Below, piece after piece: positions 1 to 11,265 of a stretch of 37,311 nt of DNA. The translations under genes were made by a program, and so were the position numbers. Each line of letters begins with the position of its first letter. Within the stretch, counting starts at the first letter, position 1. Origin of the DNA: Acidimicrobiia bacterium (GTDB lineage Bacteria > Acidobacteriota > Vicinamibacteria > Vicinamibacterales > UBA2999); NCBI GenBank assembly GCA_016871255.1, contig VFZH01000021.1, positions 1 to 37,311 of the forward strand, given 5' to 3'. Under the pieces are notes generated by a model. That model was not told the origin of the DNA and did no database searches. It was given only the letters and a program-made list of their open reading frames with translations.

Positions 1-1147
1 GGCGCCGGTTCGCGAGTTCTTCGTAGATCCGCTCGACGGCCCGCATGCGCGCCGCAAAGGAGAGCTCGTCCTCGACCCTCCGCCGGGCGGCCACGGCCCT
101 GACGGCCATGCCGTCGGGATCAAGCAGAGCCGCCTCGATGGCCTCCGCGAGCTGTGCGGACGAGCCGGCCGGCACCAGGAGTCCGTGGACGCCGTCGTCG
201 ATGAGCTGCCCGGTGCCGCCGGCCGTCGTGGCGACCACCGGCGTCTCCACCGCCATGGCTTCGAGAACGGCGTTCGGCGTGCCCTCGTAGTCCGACGACT
301 GCACGAAGAGGTCCAGCGCGTGGAGCACGTCGATAACGTCGGAGCGATGTCCGAGGAGCCGGACGCGATCGGCGACCCCGAGGCGCGTCGCCTGCGCGGC
401 CAGGTTCGGTCGCTCGGAGCCTTCACCCGCCACGACGAGCCACAATCCGGGATGCCGGGACGACAGCCGGGCAAACGCGTCCAGGAGGAGATCGAAGCGC
501 TTCTGGGGCTCGACGCGGCCCAGTGAGCCGATGAGACAGGCGGTGTCCGGAACCCCGAGCGCGTGGCGGGCCGGGAGCCGGCGGCCGGCATCGCGGCGGA
601 AGGCGGCCGGATCGATCCCGTTCAGCACCGTCGTCACCCGATCCGGGTTGCATCCTGCCGTGACGAGCGCGTCCCGGATCTGATCCGAGACCGCAATGAC
701 GCGCGGGAAGCGGCGGAGGAGCCAGCGGTCTGCCGGGTAGTAGAGCCATCGTTCCCGGACGTGGTGACCGGTCCAGCCATGGGCGGTGGAGAGCGGCACG
801 ATCCCCTCGCGGCGCGCCAGCCAGAGGGCGAGCAGGTCCGTCTTGTAGTCGTGCGCGTGCACGATGTCGATCCGGCGCTCGCGGGTGATCCGGCGCAACT
901 CGGCCCACGCCCGCCGATCGAGCGCGTGACGCTCGCGCACCTCCACGTAGTCGAGCTTCAGGTCACGCGCGGCGCCCGCGAGGGCGAACGGGCCGTCTCT
1001 CGCGTCGAGCAGATAGCAGAGCGTGATCGCGAAGCGGCCCGCGTCCGTGCTCGCCGTCCCGCGGAGGATCGTCTTCTCGGGACCACCCCCGGTTCCGCGG
1101 ACGCTCCGCAGCTCCAGGATGCGAACCGGGGGCAGATCCGTCGCCAC
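1..1147 (-). CDS. GT4 family glycosyltransferase, 3' end cut by window edge
   Basis: About 382 codons are visible from a GTG start at 1147; no stop occurs before base 1, so the C-terminus is missing. The protein has the two-domain GT-B layout of family GT4. The N-terminal half has VHAHDYKTDLLALWL and STAHGW. The C-terminal half has VLNGID, then IGSLGRVEPQKRFDLLLDAF, and the EX7E donor-binding motif in EGTPNAVLE followed by TPVVATTAGGTGQLIDDG. It should transfer a sugar from an activated nucleotide donor to a growing glycan on the cytoplasmic side of the membrane; donor and acceptor cannot be read. It starts 3 bases after the O-ligase stop, so the two are very likely co-transcribed and translationally coupled. 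Confidence 0.9.
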   Translation of the reverse strand, partial: MATDLPPVRILELRSVRGTGGGPEKTILRGTASTDAGRFAITLCYLLDARDGPFALAGAARDLKLDYVEVRERHALDRRAWAELRRITRERRIDIVHAHDYKTDLLALWLARREGIVPLSTAHGWTGHHVRERWLYYPADRWLLRRFPRVIAVSDQIRDALVTAGCNPDRVTTVLNGIDPAAFRRDAGRRLPARHALGVPDTACLIGSLGRVEPQKRFDLLLDAFARLSSRHPGLWLVVAGEGSERPNLAAQATRLGVADRVRLLGHRSDVIDVLHALDLFVQSSDYEGTPNAVLEAMAVETPVVATTAGGTGQLIDDGVHGLLVPAGSSAQLAEAIEAALLDPDGMAVRAVAARRRVEDELSFAARMRAVERIYEELANRR

Positions 1148-1150
1148 GCC

Positions 1151-2518
1151 CTAGGCGACCGCCGCGACCGCAGGCTGCCGTCCCGTGGGTTCCACGGCGG
1201 TCTCTTTCTGTCGGGCGATCGCGTCGGCGAGCTGCTTCTTCGATATCCGATCGAGCGACGCGAGGATCGCGAAGGTGTACCAGGTGATGTCGTTCACGGC
1301 GAGGGCGATGAAGGCGCCGCCGACGAAGAAGCCCGCCATCGACGCGAGGATGCCGTTGGCGTAGGTGAGCATGAACCAGCTCTCGTCCGGCGGCAGGGCC
1401 TTGTGACGGGAGCGCCTGCGGATGCGCAGCCCAAGGAACGCCGAGTACGCGAACAGAAACAGCCAGAATGCGAGTCCCAGGTAGCCCATTTCAGCCAAGG
1501 CCTGGAAGTGGCTGCTGTGCACGGATCGCCGTCGCCCGTAGTAGCCGCGGGAGTAGTCGTACTCGTCGTAGGCCCGCTCGAATTGACGCAGCCCGATTCC
1601 GGTAGGGTTCGCGTTCGCGATGTCAATCGCCACGTCCCAGAAGTGCAGGCGGCTGAGCGCAGACTCTTCGTTGGTCTCCTCGTAGGTTGTGATCGTCTGC
1701 ATCCGGTCCATGTACTCACTGGGAACCGGTGCGAAAAGCAGCGCCAGCAACGACATCGTGGCCAGGCCCATCATCGGCATGAACTTCCGCTTCTGGAACA
1801 GGATGAAGACGAAGACCGCTGCCGCCAGGCCGAGCAGGCCGCTGCGAGAGAAGGTGCCGATGACCGTGCCGGCCGAGAGCGGGACGGACAGGAAGAACCC
1901 GCGCTTCAGCCACGGCTGGAACCGGTTGTACAACCGGTGCAGCCAGAGCCCCGGCAGCATGTTCTGCGACGTCGCCAGCAGCAGCGGAATCACCATGACG
2001 ATCGCCAGGGCGTAGCCGTTGTTGTCGATGTAGGCGCCGCTCAGGCCGTCGTGGAACCGGGCCCCGGTCAGGAAGAAGACGATGCCGGCCTTCGACGAGT
2101 GGAAGCCGTAGGACGATGCCAGAACGGCCACTAGAACGATCAGTCGCTGGCGCGTGTTCACGATCGTGACCAGGAGGAGGCAGACGACCAGTAGTCGTCC
2201 GAAGAAGTCGATCCATTGCCATCCGAGTTCTGGTGCTACTGCACCGGCCTGTGCGAGCAGCATGGTTCCGAAGAACGCCAGGGCCCCGAGACTCAGTGGG
2301 TGAGAAACGTCGGGCCACCTGCCGGTCGCGAGACTCGGAACAACGAGGATCACACCCAGCACGAGGGACAGGCGCAGGTCGGTAATGTCGATCCACAGGA
2401 ACTCGGCGGGCCGGAAGCAGGCGTACCAGACGTACATCACGAGCGCGCCGAAGCGGCTGAACAGTGCCCAGAAGAACCCGGGAATCAGCAGGCTGAGGAT
2501 GAAGAGGGTTCTCAGCAT
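1151..2518 (-). CDS. O-antigen-ligase-like membrane protein, exosortase A-associated type
   Basis: This 455-residue polytopic membrane protein has about ten to twelve hydrophobic segments and a larger soluble loop at roughly residues 270-330, as in the O-antigen ligase/polymerase (Wzy_C) superfamily. The opening LFILSLLIPGFFWALFSRFG, with WYACFRPAEFLWIDITDLRLS after it, closely resembles the putative O-glycosylation ligase that accompanies exosortase A (TIGR03097-like); this is from memory, not a search. Such enzymes act on the periplasmic face and transfer or polymerise lipid-linked glycan. The arginine-rich loop with SVHSSHFQALAEMGYLGL near residues 335-355 is typical of the family. It lies 31 bases downstream of a methyltransferase and 3 bases before a glycosyltransferase. 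Whether it acts as ligase or polymerase cannot be decided here. Confidence 0.88.
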   Translation of the reverse strand: MLRTLFILSLLIPGFFWALFSRFGALVMYVWYACFRPAEFLWIDITDLRLSLVLGVILVVPSLATGRWPDVSHPLSLGALAFFGTMLLAQAGAVAPELGWQWIDFFGRLLVVCLLLVTIVNTRQRLIVLVAVLASSYGFHSSKAGIVFFLTGARFHDGLSGAYIDNNGYALAIVMVIPLLLATSQNMLPGLWLHRLYNRFQPWLKRGFFLSVPLSAGTVIGTFSRSGLLGLAAAVFVFILFQKRKFMPMMGLATMSLLALLFAPVPSEYMDRMQTITTYEETNEESALSRLHFWDVAIDIANANPTGIGLRQFERAYDEYDYSRGYYGRRRSVHSSHFQALAEMGYLGLAFWLFLFAYSAFLGLRIRRRSRHKALPPDESWFMLTYANGILASMAGFFVGGAFIALAVNDITWYTFAILASLDRISKKQLADAIARQKETAVEPTGRQPAVAAVA

Positions 2519-2549
2519 GCGCCTTCCGTCCGCTGAGCAGCAGGTCGCG

Positions 2550-3443
2550 TCATGGCATGGGAGCGCGCATGACCGTGATCAGGTCACCCGTCCGGAGGTG
2601 GCGAGCGGTCTGCACCACAACCTCGAGCCCGTGCTCGGCCGCGAAGTGTTGAATCATGTTGTCGGTGACGTCGGATCGCCACCGTTGCTTGCGTTCGGTG
2701 ACCGAGGCATGGGCGTCAGGGTGATGAATCACGGCGTAGCCGCCAGGCCGAAGCACTCGCTGGAAGTCGCGGACGTAGGCCCGCGTGTTGACGGGGTTGA
2801 TATGCACGAACACGTCGAAAGACCAGATGGCGTCCACCGAGGCGTCCGGGAGCGGGATTCCATTGCCGTCCCCGAGGACGTACCTGATGTTAGAGGCGTC
2901 GGCAAATCGCTCCCGACAGATGGACAGCGCCCGCTCCGACACGTCCAGGACGACGACTTGCGATGACCGCTGCCGGATGATATCCGTCCACCGGCCGCCG
3001 CCCGGGCCGATCTCGAGCACAGTGCCACCCGTGGGCACGTGGGGAGCGATGTAGTGTTCGACGATTGCACGCTTCCAATCCTCGCTGTGCGTCCATTCCT
3101 CGCCGCGCAAAGACCAGTCGTAGGTATTCCAGAGCGCCACGTTGTCCGCCACGGTGTATCGCCGGGCGGCAATCGACCACGGTTCCACCACCGAGCGCCG
3201 CCGCTCGATCTGGACGAGTGTGTCGTCCAGGCGGTCGCGGACGGAGTCCACGAGCATGCGGGTGCCGTAGAGTAGCGCGTAACGCAGGCCTCCGAGTCGC
3301 CGGGCGGCCCGGAGTCGCCCGAGCGCTTTGGCCGCAAATGACCCGGACGGCGGACCGTGCTCCGGACGGGGGACCTCTGGGTCGTCGCTGCGGCCGGTGG
3401 CCGTGGCTGCTGCGGTGGGGAACGGCATTTTCGGTGTCATCAT
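2550..3443 (-). CDS. class I SAM-dependent methyltransferase
   Basis: This 297-residue protein carries a Rossmann-type methyltransferase domain in its second half. Motif I is VLEIGPGGGRWT at about residues 142-153, then the acidic VVVLDVSE strand, a second-motif region DGNGIPLPDASVDAIWSFD, and a typical HPDAH segment. The first 85 residues are Ala/Arg-rich and then helical, with no recognised domain. It probably methylates a sugar or lipid-linked intermediate, since it sits between another methyltransferase (22 bases upstream) and the O-ligase. ATG at 3443 is the first of two consecutive ATGs; ATG at 3428 is an alternative start. The substrate is not recognisable. Confidence 0.85.
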   Translation of the reverse strand: MMTPKMPFPTAAATATGRSDDPEVPRPEHGPPSGSFAAKALGRLRAARRLGGLRYALLYGTRMLVDSVRDRLDDTLVQIERRRSVVEPWSIAARRYTVADNVALWNTYDWSLRGEEWTHSEDWKRAIVEHYIAPHVPTGGTVLEIGPGGGRWTDIIRQRSSQVVVLDVSERALSICRERFADASNIRYVLGDGNGIPLPDASVDAIWSFDVFVHINPVNTRAYVRDFQRVLRPGGYAVIHHPDAHASVTERKQRWRSDVTDNMIQHFAAEHGLEVVVQTARHLRTGDLITVMRAPMP

Positions 3444-3464
3444 CCGGCCGGGGTGCTGCTCTGA

Positions 3465-4253
3465 TCAACCCCGGACGAGCGGAGGCGCGCCCGTGGCCTT
3501 CGGCTCCGACAGCACCAGCACGACCTGCCAGGCGTGCCGGCGCAGCCACGGAAGCCACCGGAACAGGAACCCGTCGAATCGCTCGAGCGCGTGCAGGAGG
3601 CGCGTGAACGACCGCGACCCTCGCAGGGGGATGGCGGCGAAGGTCGTCAGGGCGAAGTAGTGTGCCTCGGCCCGGCCGAAGTACTCGCCCGCCATGGCGA
3701 TGTCGGACATCAGGAGCGGGTGCTCGTCAGGTGTCCGGAGCGACGGTGTGAGCCGCCGGTACAGATTGATCAGCGGGTTGTGGCCCAGCGGCTCGAGGAA
3801 GACCGCGTGGCCGTCGGGCCGCAGCGTGCGGGCGATCTCGGAGAACGCCCGCCGGAGATCGAGATGGTGCAGGATCGCCGCGGAGCAGATGACGTCGAAA
3901 CTCCGCTCCGGAAACTGCAGCGCCTCGGCGTCCATGACGTGAAAGCTGCCCTTGACGCCCTGGGCCGCCGCGCGCTCGGCCGCCTGGCGGACGGCCACGT
4001 CCGAGATGTCGATGCCGACGACCTCGGCGGCGCCGATCCCGTCGGTCGACGCGAGGGCGGAGGCGCCGCACCCGTACTCCAGGAGCCGCCCCCCGTCGGC
4101 ATACTGCCGCACCAGCGACCAGTACAGCCGGGTGCTGCCGTTCATGATCGCGTACACGGGTGCCAGCCGCGTGCGCCGCCGATCCGTGAACGCCGCGTTG
4201 TGGAACTCGCGCTCGCGTTCCTGTCTGGTGGTCAAAGTGCTGCCGGGAGTCAC
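3465..4253 (-). CDS. class I SAM-dependent methyltransferase
   Basis: The protein has 262 residues with motif I LLEYGCGAS at about 57-66, the motif II acidic residue in VVGIDISD, then VMDAEALQFPERSFDVICS and the ILHHLDL motif IV region. This order matches the Methyltransf_11/25 group. The C-terminal third (RLTPSLRTPDEHPL and after) resembles sugar or polyketide O-methyltransferases found in polysaccharide loci, but no substrate can be assigned. The start is GTG at 4253, with no in-frame ATG nearby. It lies 22 bases upstream of the next methyltransferase, so both and the downstream O-ligase and glycosyltransferase form one minus-strand unit. A 105-base gap separates it from the glycosyltransferase gene upstream. 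Confidence 0.85.
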   Translation of the reverse strand: MTPGSTLTTRQEREREFHNAAFTDRRRTRLAPVYAIMNGSTRLYWSLVRQYADGGRLLEYGCGASALASTDGIGAAEVVGIDISDVAVRQAAERAAAQGVKGSFHVMDAEALQFPERSFDVICSAAILHHLDLRRAFSEIARTLRPDGHAVFLEPLGHNPLINLYRRLTPSLRTPDEHPLLMSDIAMAGEYFGRAEAHYFALTTFAAIPLRGSRSFTRLLHALERFDGFLFRWLPWLRRHAWQVVLVLSEPKATGAPPLVRG

Positions 4254-4358
4254 AACCTGAATCCCACCAACACGTTAGCACAACGAGCGGGCCGGAGACC
4301 CCGGTGCCGGTCCCGATCGGACCGCGCCGTCGAGGCGGATCTGGCGGGGGCGTGCGGC

Positions 4359-5582
4359 CTACGCGTGCCTGCCGACCGCCTCGATCGCACGGCTCGCGAC
4401 GGCGCCGACCACCCCCCAGTCGAAGCGCGTCCGCGCCAGCTCACGTGCGTGGGCGGCCAGCGAGGCTCCACGCGCACGGTCTCCCAGCAGCGTCGCGAGG
4501 CCATCGGCGAACGCGGCCCGGTCGCGGACCAGGAGATGCTGGCCATCCCGGGCGCCCAGACCCTCGCTGCCGACCGGAGTACTGATCACCGGCAGGCCGG
4601 CGGCGAACGCCTCGAGGATCTTCAGCCGGGTCCCGCCACCGCTCGTCAGCGGCACGGCGAGCACCGCCGCGGCCTCCAGGTACGGACGCACGTCCGGCAC
4701 GTCGGCCGCGATCGTCACGCCAGGCTGGCTGGAGAGCCGGCGGACAGATGGGGACGGGTCGCGGCCGACGGCCACCAGCCGTGCGTCCGGTACGGTCCGG
4801 CGAACGGCGGGCAGCGCCCCGGTGGCCAGGAACGACACGGCCTCCACGTTCGAGGGCCAGCCAAGCGCTCCCACGAACAGGATGACCGGCTCGCTCGTGA
4901 GCCTCCCGCCGGGCAGCGTCTCGTACCGGGAACAATCCACGCCGTTGGGCACGAGCACCGGGCGGCGGGCGCGGTGCCTGGCGATCTCGTCACATTCCGT
5001 TTCGGAGACGGTGAAGACCTCGTCCGCCGCCGCGGCTGCGCGCGCTTCGACCTGCTCCAGAAGACGGGCCTCCCGCTCGAGGTACCAGCGCAGGGGGTGC
5101 CACGGCGGGTAGTCCCGCGCGAGCCGCACGGCGACCCGCGAGTACACGTTGTGCAGGTCCATCACGACGGCCGCTCCAGGCGCGTGGTGCCGGTACGCGA
5201 ACGCGTCCAGGTGGTCGAGGTAGAGCACGTCGGGAGGTTGGCGGCGCACCTCGTCGGATACGGCCCGGTGCATGGCCGCACGATCGTGGCGTCCGAAGAG
5301 CACATAGGGCGTGCCCTGCAGGCCGCACGAGCTGATGCGACGCGCTTCGCGCCACCAGCCGCCGGCGTCGATCGGAACGGGGATGACGGTGATGCCGTGG
5401 TCCGCCAGCGCGTCGAGTTGGTGGCCGGCGGCGTCGTGCGCCCCGGCGACCAGCCTGAGGCTCGTGTGACCGGCCACGGCGGACAGGAGGTGGAAGGTGC
5501 GCAGGCGGCCGCCGGAGTCGAGCGGCCACGGCAGATGGCTCGTCACGGCGAGGACGTCCCGGCGGCCTGCGGCCGGCATCAT
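4359..5582 (-). CDS. GT4-like sugar transferase, PEP-CTERM/EpsH-associated (stp1-like)
   Basis: This GT-B glycosyltransferase has 407 residues. The N-terminal domain begins VTSHLPWPLDSGGRLRTFHL, the pattern seen in sugar transferases linked to the EpsH/exosortase A system (TIGR03087-like, by eye). The C-terminal donor domain shows VPNGVDCSRYE, VILFVGALGWPSNVEAVSFL, the PDVRPYL segment and GGGTRLKILEAFAAGLPVIS. In this subgroup the first Glu of the EX7E motif is replaced by a Gly-rich turn. It should add one sugar to a lipid-linked intermediate in the cytoplasm. Two consecutive ATGs occur at 5582 and 5579. It is divergent from the glycosyltransferase at 5652, with about 70 bases between them that must hold both promoters; I could not define either. 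Confidence 0.87.
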   Translation of the reverse strand: MMPAAGRRDVLAVTSHLPWPLDSGGRLRTFHLLSAVAGHTSLRLVAGAHDAAGHQLDALADHGITVIPVPIDAGGWWREARRISSCGLQGTPYVLFGRHDRAAMHRAVSDEVRRQPPDVLYLDHLDAFAYRHHAPGAAVVMDLHNVYSRVAVRLARDYPPWHPLRWYLEREARLLEQVEARAAAAADEVFTVSETECDEIARHRARRPVLVPNGVDCSRYETLPGGRLTSEPVILFVGALGWPSNVEAVSFLATGALPAVRRTVPDARLVAVGRDPSPSVRRLSSQPGVTIAADVPDVRPYLEAAAVLAVPLTSGGGTRLKILEAFAAGLPVISTPVGSEGLGARDGQHLLVRDRAAFADGLATLLGDRARGASLAAHARELARTRFDWGVVGAVASRAIEAVGRHA

Positions 5583-5651
5583 GGCGCAGGCGCGCCGGGG
5601 GAGGACGTTCCGCCCGGCAGGGTATCCTCAGTGGAGGCGGACCTCCTGCAC

Positions 5652-6802
5652 ATGCCTCGTACAGTAGCAGCCGGCGCGGCCGCGCCGCAAAGGGACCGGG
5701 ACGCGCGCCCCGTCGTGATGCAGCTGGTACTCAGCCTGTTTCCGGGTGGCAGCGAGCGCCTCACCGTCGAGATCGTCCGCCGGCTGGCGCCCTCCTTCCG
5801 CATGGTCGTGTGCTGTCTCGACGAGCCGGGTGACTGGGCGGCCGATCTGGACGTGCCCGTGACCGCGCTCGGTCGGCGCCCGGGGTTCCACCCCTCGCTC
5901 GGCTGGCGCATCGCGTCCTGGGCACGCCGGATGGACGTGTCGGTCGTGCACGCCCATCACTACACGCCGTTCGTCTACGGTGCGCTCGCGGGCCTCGTGG
6001 CGCCACGCCTTCGTCTGGTTTACACGGAGCACGGACGGCTGTCGGACGAGCCGCCCCGTGTGAAACGCCGGCTGGCCAACAGCCTGCTGAGCCGTCTGCC
6101 CGATCGCGCGTTCGCCGTCTCCGCCGACCTGCGCGGGCACATGATGGCTGAAGGGTTCCGCGGCTGTCCGGTCGAGGTCCTCCTGAACGGCGTGGACGTC
6201 GGGACGGCTCCAGGCCGGACCGAGCGAGACGCCGCCCGGCGTGCGCTCGGGTTCGACGACCGGGCCTTCCTCGTCGCCTCGGTGGCCAGGCTCGACCCGG
6301 TCAAGCACCTCACGGCAGCGGTCGAGGCGCTCTCGATCGTCCGCACGACGGTACCGCACGCCAGACTGGTGCTCGTCGGCGACGGGCCGGAGCGGCAGGC
6401 GATCGACGCGGCCGCGGAGCGGTTCGGGGTGCGCGACGCAGTGTTCGTCACGGGGTATCGTGCCGACGTGCACCAGTTGCTGCCCGCGTTCGACGTCTAC
6501 GTGAACAGCTCGGTGAGCGAAGGCATCTCGCTCACGATCCTCGAAGCGATGGCCGCGGCGCTGCCGGTCGTGGCCACGAACGTCGGAGGCACACCTGAAG
6601 TGGTGGCCCCGGGCGTCACGGGGGACCTCGTGCCGGCACGAGCGCCCGCCGATCTGGCCGCGGCGGTCGTCCGCCTGGCGGCCGACGCCGGGCTCCGGCG
6701 GCAGATGGGCGCCGCCGGCAGGGCGCGCGTCGAGCGCGAGTTCACCATCGATCGGATGGTGGGCGACTACGCCCGGGTGTACGCAGGGCTGGGACACGCC
6801 TG

Positions 6803-6803
<1 letters not shown>
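5652..6803 (+). CDS. GT4 family glycosyltransferase (stp2-like)
   Basis: This 383-residue GT-B glycosyltransferase opens its domain with MQLVLSLFPGGSERLTVEI, then has VVHAHHYTPFVYG, VYTEHGR, VLLNGVD, VASVARLDPVKHL and the EX7E motif EGISLTILE followed by ALPVVATNVGGTPEVV. It fits family GT4 and resembles the second EpsH-associated sugar transferase. ATG 5652 is chosen; GTG 5631 and ATG 5718 are alternatives. A GGAGG at 5633-5637 can pair with CCTCC at 5642-5646, a 5-bp hairpin that would hide the only purine-rich ribosome site upstream. The stop codon overlaps the amidotransferase start by one base (TGATG), so the two genes are coupled. The frame stays open far upstream but that part does not look like protein. 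Confidence 0.87.
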
Positions 6804-8737
<1,934 letters not shown>

Positions 8738-8738
8738 A

Positions 8739-8794
8739 GTGGGAAGTGGGAAGTGGGAAGTGGGAAGTGGGAAGTGGGAAGTGGGAAGTGGGAA
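8739..8794. repeat. tandem repeat, eight copies of GTGGGAA; G-quadruplex motif
   Basis: Eight perfect 7-bp copies fill most of the convergent gap between the plus-strand amidotransferase (stop 8735-8737) and the minus-strand TPR gene (stop at 8808). The plus strand therefore carries eight GGG runs spaced by AAGT (first 8741-8743, last 8790-8792), which meets the G3N1-7 quadruplex rule at least twice. No ordinary hairpin terminator is visible in the gap. Confidence 0.95.
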
Positions 8795-8807
8795 GCCCTC
8801 GTGCCGT

Positions 8808-11129
8808 TCAGCGGAGCGAGTCCAGCAGCTGACGTGCGGCGTCGGCTTCCGGAAAGTCCGTTCCCAGTTCCAGGGCCTCGGTCAGGGACGCGCGCGCCCG
8901 CTCCGTGTCGCCGGCTTTCGCGTAGGCCAGGCCAAGGTGGTAGCGGTAGACAGGGTTGGTCGGGACTTTCTCCACGGCGGTGCGGATGGGACGGATGGCC
9001 AGGTCGGGCAGCCCGCGCCGCAGATACACCCAGCCCAGCGTGTCGTTCACGTCGGCGTCGTCCGGGGCGCGGGCGGCGGCGTCCCGCGAGAGCTGCAGGG
9101 CTTCGTCGAGGCTGTCGCCGCGATCGGCGAGGATCCACGCCAGGTTGTTCGCTGCGACGACCGCGTCGCGATCCGCCTCGAGGGCGCGCCGGTACCACGC
9201 TTCGGCGCCTGGCATGTCCCCCTGCACCTGCCGGATCATCCCGACCATCGTGGCCGCGCTGACGAGCGTGGCCGATCGGGACGCGAGCGTTTCGAACTGC
9301 ACCCGCGCCTGGTCGAGGCGGCCGCCGCGCAGGTAGAGCTGTCCCAGCATCTGGTAGGGCGCCGCCGCGTCCGCGTCGAGCGCGATCGCCCGGGTGAGCA
9401 TCGCTTCCGCTCGCTCTCCGGCTCCCTCAGCGGCGTAGATCCGGGCCGCCAGCATGAGCAGGTCAGGATCGTCCGGCTGACCCTGCAGCCGGGTTTCGAC
9501 GGCGGGCTTCGCCGACACGGCCACGCCGGCCGCCATGTCGAGCGCCACCAGCGCTTCGAGCGGCTCGAACGCGTCGGGGTCGAGAGCCATCGCGCGCTGC
9601 AGCCACGGTCGTGCCCGCGAAGGCTGCTGCCGCAGCGACAACACGACACCCTGCAGCCAGTGCAGCGCGGCGACGTCCGGCATCCGTGACAACAGGTCCG
9701 TCAGCTCGCGTTCGGCTGCGTCGAGGTCTCCCTGGCCGATGAGCGTGCGCACCAGGATGACCCGGGGCGCGAGGTCGTCGGGCCGGCCCTTGATCGCCTC
9801 CCGCGCGAGCTGACTGGCCACCTCCGGCCGACCCGTCACGAGGTTCAGTCGCGCGAGGTGGATCTTGGCGGACACCGAATACGGGCGGTACCGCAGGACC
9901 TCGTTGAACTCGCGGACCGCCTCGTCGTGCGCGTCGATCGACGCCAGCAGCGCGGCCAGCGTGTAGTGCGCGTCGGCCGAACGGGGATCGGCCAGCGTGG
10001 CCATGCGGGCGAAGCTGATGGCGTCGTCCACGTTGCGCTCCAGCACCAGGAAGTTGGCCTTCGTCAGCAGCGCACGCGGGTGCGAGGGGAGGGCGTCCAG
10101 CGTGTCGTCGAGCAGCCGATGGGCCTCGGCCGTTCGCCCCGCCGCATAGGCCAGCGAGGCCAGCCGGCTCTGCGCGTCGCCTCGTCCTCCAGGCATGGTC
10201 GCCAGCTCTTCGAGGAGCCGCGTGCCCTCGGCCAAACGACCCTCGGTCAGGTAGTAGTCGGCGAGCACCAGCTTCGCCTGCACGGTCCCGAGGACGTCCG
10301 CCAGCGCCTGCAGGTGCGCCTCCGCCTCGCGGGGACGACCGTTGCCGAGATAGAACGTCGCCAGGGCGCGGTTGGCGCCCACGTTGCGTGGCGCCAGCGT
10401 GACGGCCGCCTTGAAGGCCGCTTCCGCCTCCTCCTGGCGCCCCTGCGACCAGAGCAGACTCGCGAGCGCAAGGTGTGTATCGGGATCATCGGGGGCGACC
10501 TCGGCCGCACGCCGCAGGTTGGCCTCGGACTGCTCGACCTCGCCGGTCGCGAGCTGGAGGGCTGCGAGGTCGGCGTAGCCGACGGCCCTGGTCGGATCCA
10601 GTTCGATCGCCTTCTGCATCCCCGCCATGGCGGCGTCGAACTGCCGGAGCCCGGCGAGCGCCGTGGCGTGGAGGATCTGGCCTGTCAGGTCGCCCGGCTC
10701 GAGCTGCAGCGCCCGCTCGGCGCTGACCCGCGCCTCGTCGAAGCTGCGTGCAGCGAGCAACGTCGCTGCCGCCTGGCGCTGGACCTCGGCGTTCCCCGAC
10801 AGCAGGTTGGCGGCGCTGACCACTTCGCGAACGGCAGCCGGCAGGTCCGACACCTGCACGTACGCGTCCGCGAGGCGGGCTCGAACCTCGCCGGCCCTGG
10901 GCTCGAGCTCGATCGCGTTGCGGTACTCGATGATCGCTTCGGCGAACCGGCCCTCCGCCGCGTACCAATCGGCCCGCTCCACGTACTCGTCGAAGCCCGT
11001 ACGGGACAGATAGAATCCCGCCGCTGCCAGCAGCAGCACGAGACCGAGCGCCGCCAGGAGCCTTCTGGCGGTGAGCCAGCGGGGGAGACCTGGGCGCGAA
11101 CGGCGGCGCCGGGACCGGGTGTGAGGCAT
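8808..11129 (-). CDS. membrane-anchored TPR-repeat protein, PEP-CTERM system type (copy 1)
   Basis: The protein has 773 residues. An Arg-rich N-terminus precedes a single hydrophobic helix at about residues 25-46 with no Cys lipobox, so it is probably anchored in the inner membrane with the repeats in the periplasm. From residue 50 to the end there are about twenty 34-residue TPR units (patterns such as AEAIIEYRNAIELEP and YQMLGQLYLRGGRLDQA). Architecture and setting resemble the PEP-CTERM system TPR lipoprotein PrsT, though that is usually longer and a lipoprotein. It is collinear along its whole length with the two TPR proteins at 12527-17061, including the end block DVNDTLGWVYLRRG and YRYHLGLAYAKAGD. 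It is likely a scaffold for assembly or export of the polysaccharide or of PEP-CTERM proteins. It lies 136 bases downstream of the PEP-CTERM gene. Confidence 0.85.
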   Translation of the reverse strand: MPHTRSRRRRSRPGLPRWLTARRLLAALGLVLLLAAAGFYLSRTGFDEYVERADWYAAEGRFAEAIIEYRNAIELEPRAGEVRARLADAYVQVSDLPAAVREVVSAANLLSGNAEVQRQAAATLLAARSFDEARVSAERALQLEPGDLTGQILHATALAGLRQFDAAMAGMQKAIELDPTRAVGYADLAALQLATGEVEQSEANLRRAAEVAPDDPDTHLALASLLWSQGRQEEAEAAFKAAVTLAPRNVGANRALATFYLGNGRPREAEAHLQALADVLGTVQAKLVLADYYLTEGRLAEGTRLLEELATMPGGRGDAQSRLASLAYAAGRTAEAHRLLDDTLDALPSHPRALLTKANFLVLERNVDDAISFARMATLADPRSADAHYTLAALLASIDAHDEAVREFNEVLRYRPYSVSAKIHLARLNLVTGRPEVASQLAREAIKGRPDDLAPRVILVRTLIGQGDLDAAERELTDLLSRMPDVAALHWLQGVVLSLRQQPSRARPWLQRAMALDPDAFEPLEALVALDMAAGVAVSAKPAVETRLQGQPDDPDLLMLAARIYAAEGAGERAEAMLTRAIALDADAAAPYQMLGQLYLRGGRLDQARVQFETLASRSATLVSAATMVGMIRQVQGDMPGAEAWYRRALEADRDAVVAANNLAWILADRGDSLDEALQLSRDAAARAPDDADVNDTLGWVYLRRGLPDLAIRPIRTAVEKVPTNPVYRYHLGLAYAKAGDTERARASLTEALELGTDFPEADAARQLLDSLR

Positions 11130-11147
11130 TGACCGACTCCGTCTTCA

Positions 11148-11178
11148 GGTATTGTCGCCCGATCGCGACGCCAATACC
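11148..11178. promoter_or_regulatory. inverted repeat upstream of TPR gene copy 1
   Basis: GGTATTG at 11148-11154 and CAATACC at 11172-11178 are perfect 7-bp arms; inner TCGC and GCGA can extend the pairing with a 3-base asymmetry. The site ends 19 bases before the TPR start at 11129. It could be an operator or a 5' leader hairpin. A weak -35-like TTGGCG (minus strand, 11174-11169) overlaps it. Confidence 0.35.
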
Positions 11179-11265
11179 ACGGGCCGACACCCGTGCCCGG
11201 CTGGAGCTGGCGTTCAGGGAACGACGTGGGGTTCGACCGCGCAGGCGGTACCTGGGCGTGTCGAT

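Noticed and set aside
563-2134. Long plus-strand open frame opposite the glycosyltransferase and O-ligase genes
   Set aside because: Composition is Arg/Glu/Asp/His-rich without domain patterns and it mirrors the codon structure of convincing minus-strand genes; high-GC antisense frame.
3534-5651. Possible N-terminal extension of the glycosyltransferase at 5652
   Set aside because: The frame stays open for about 700 codons but is antisense to a methyltransferase and a glycosyltransferase and reads as low-information sequence; the real domain starts near 5652-5718.
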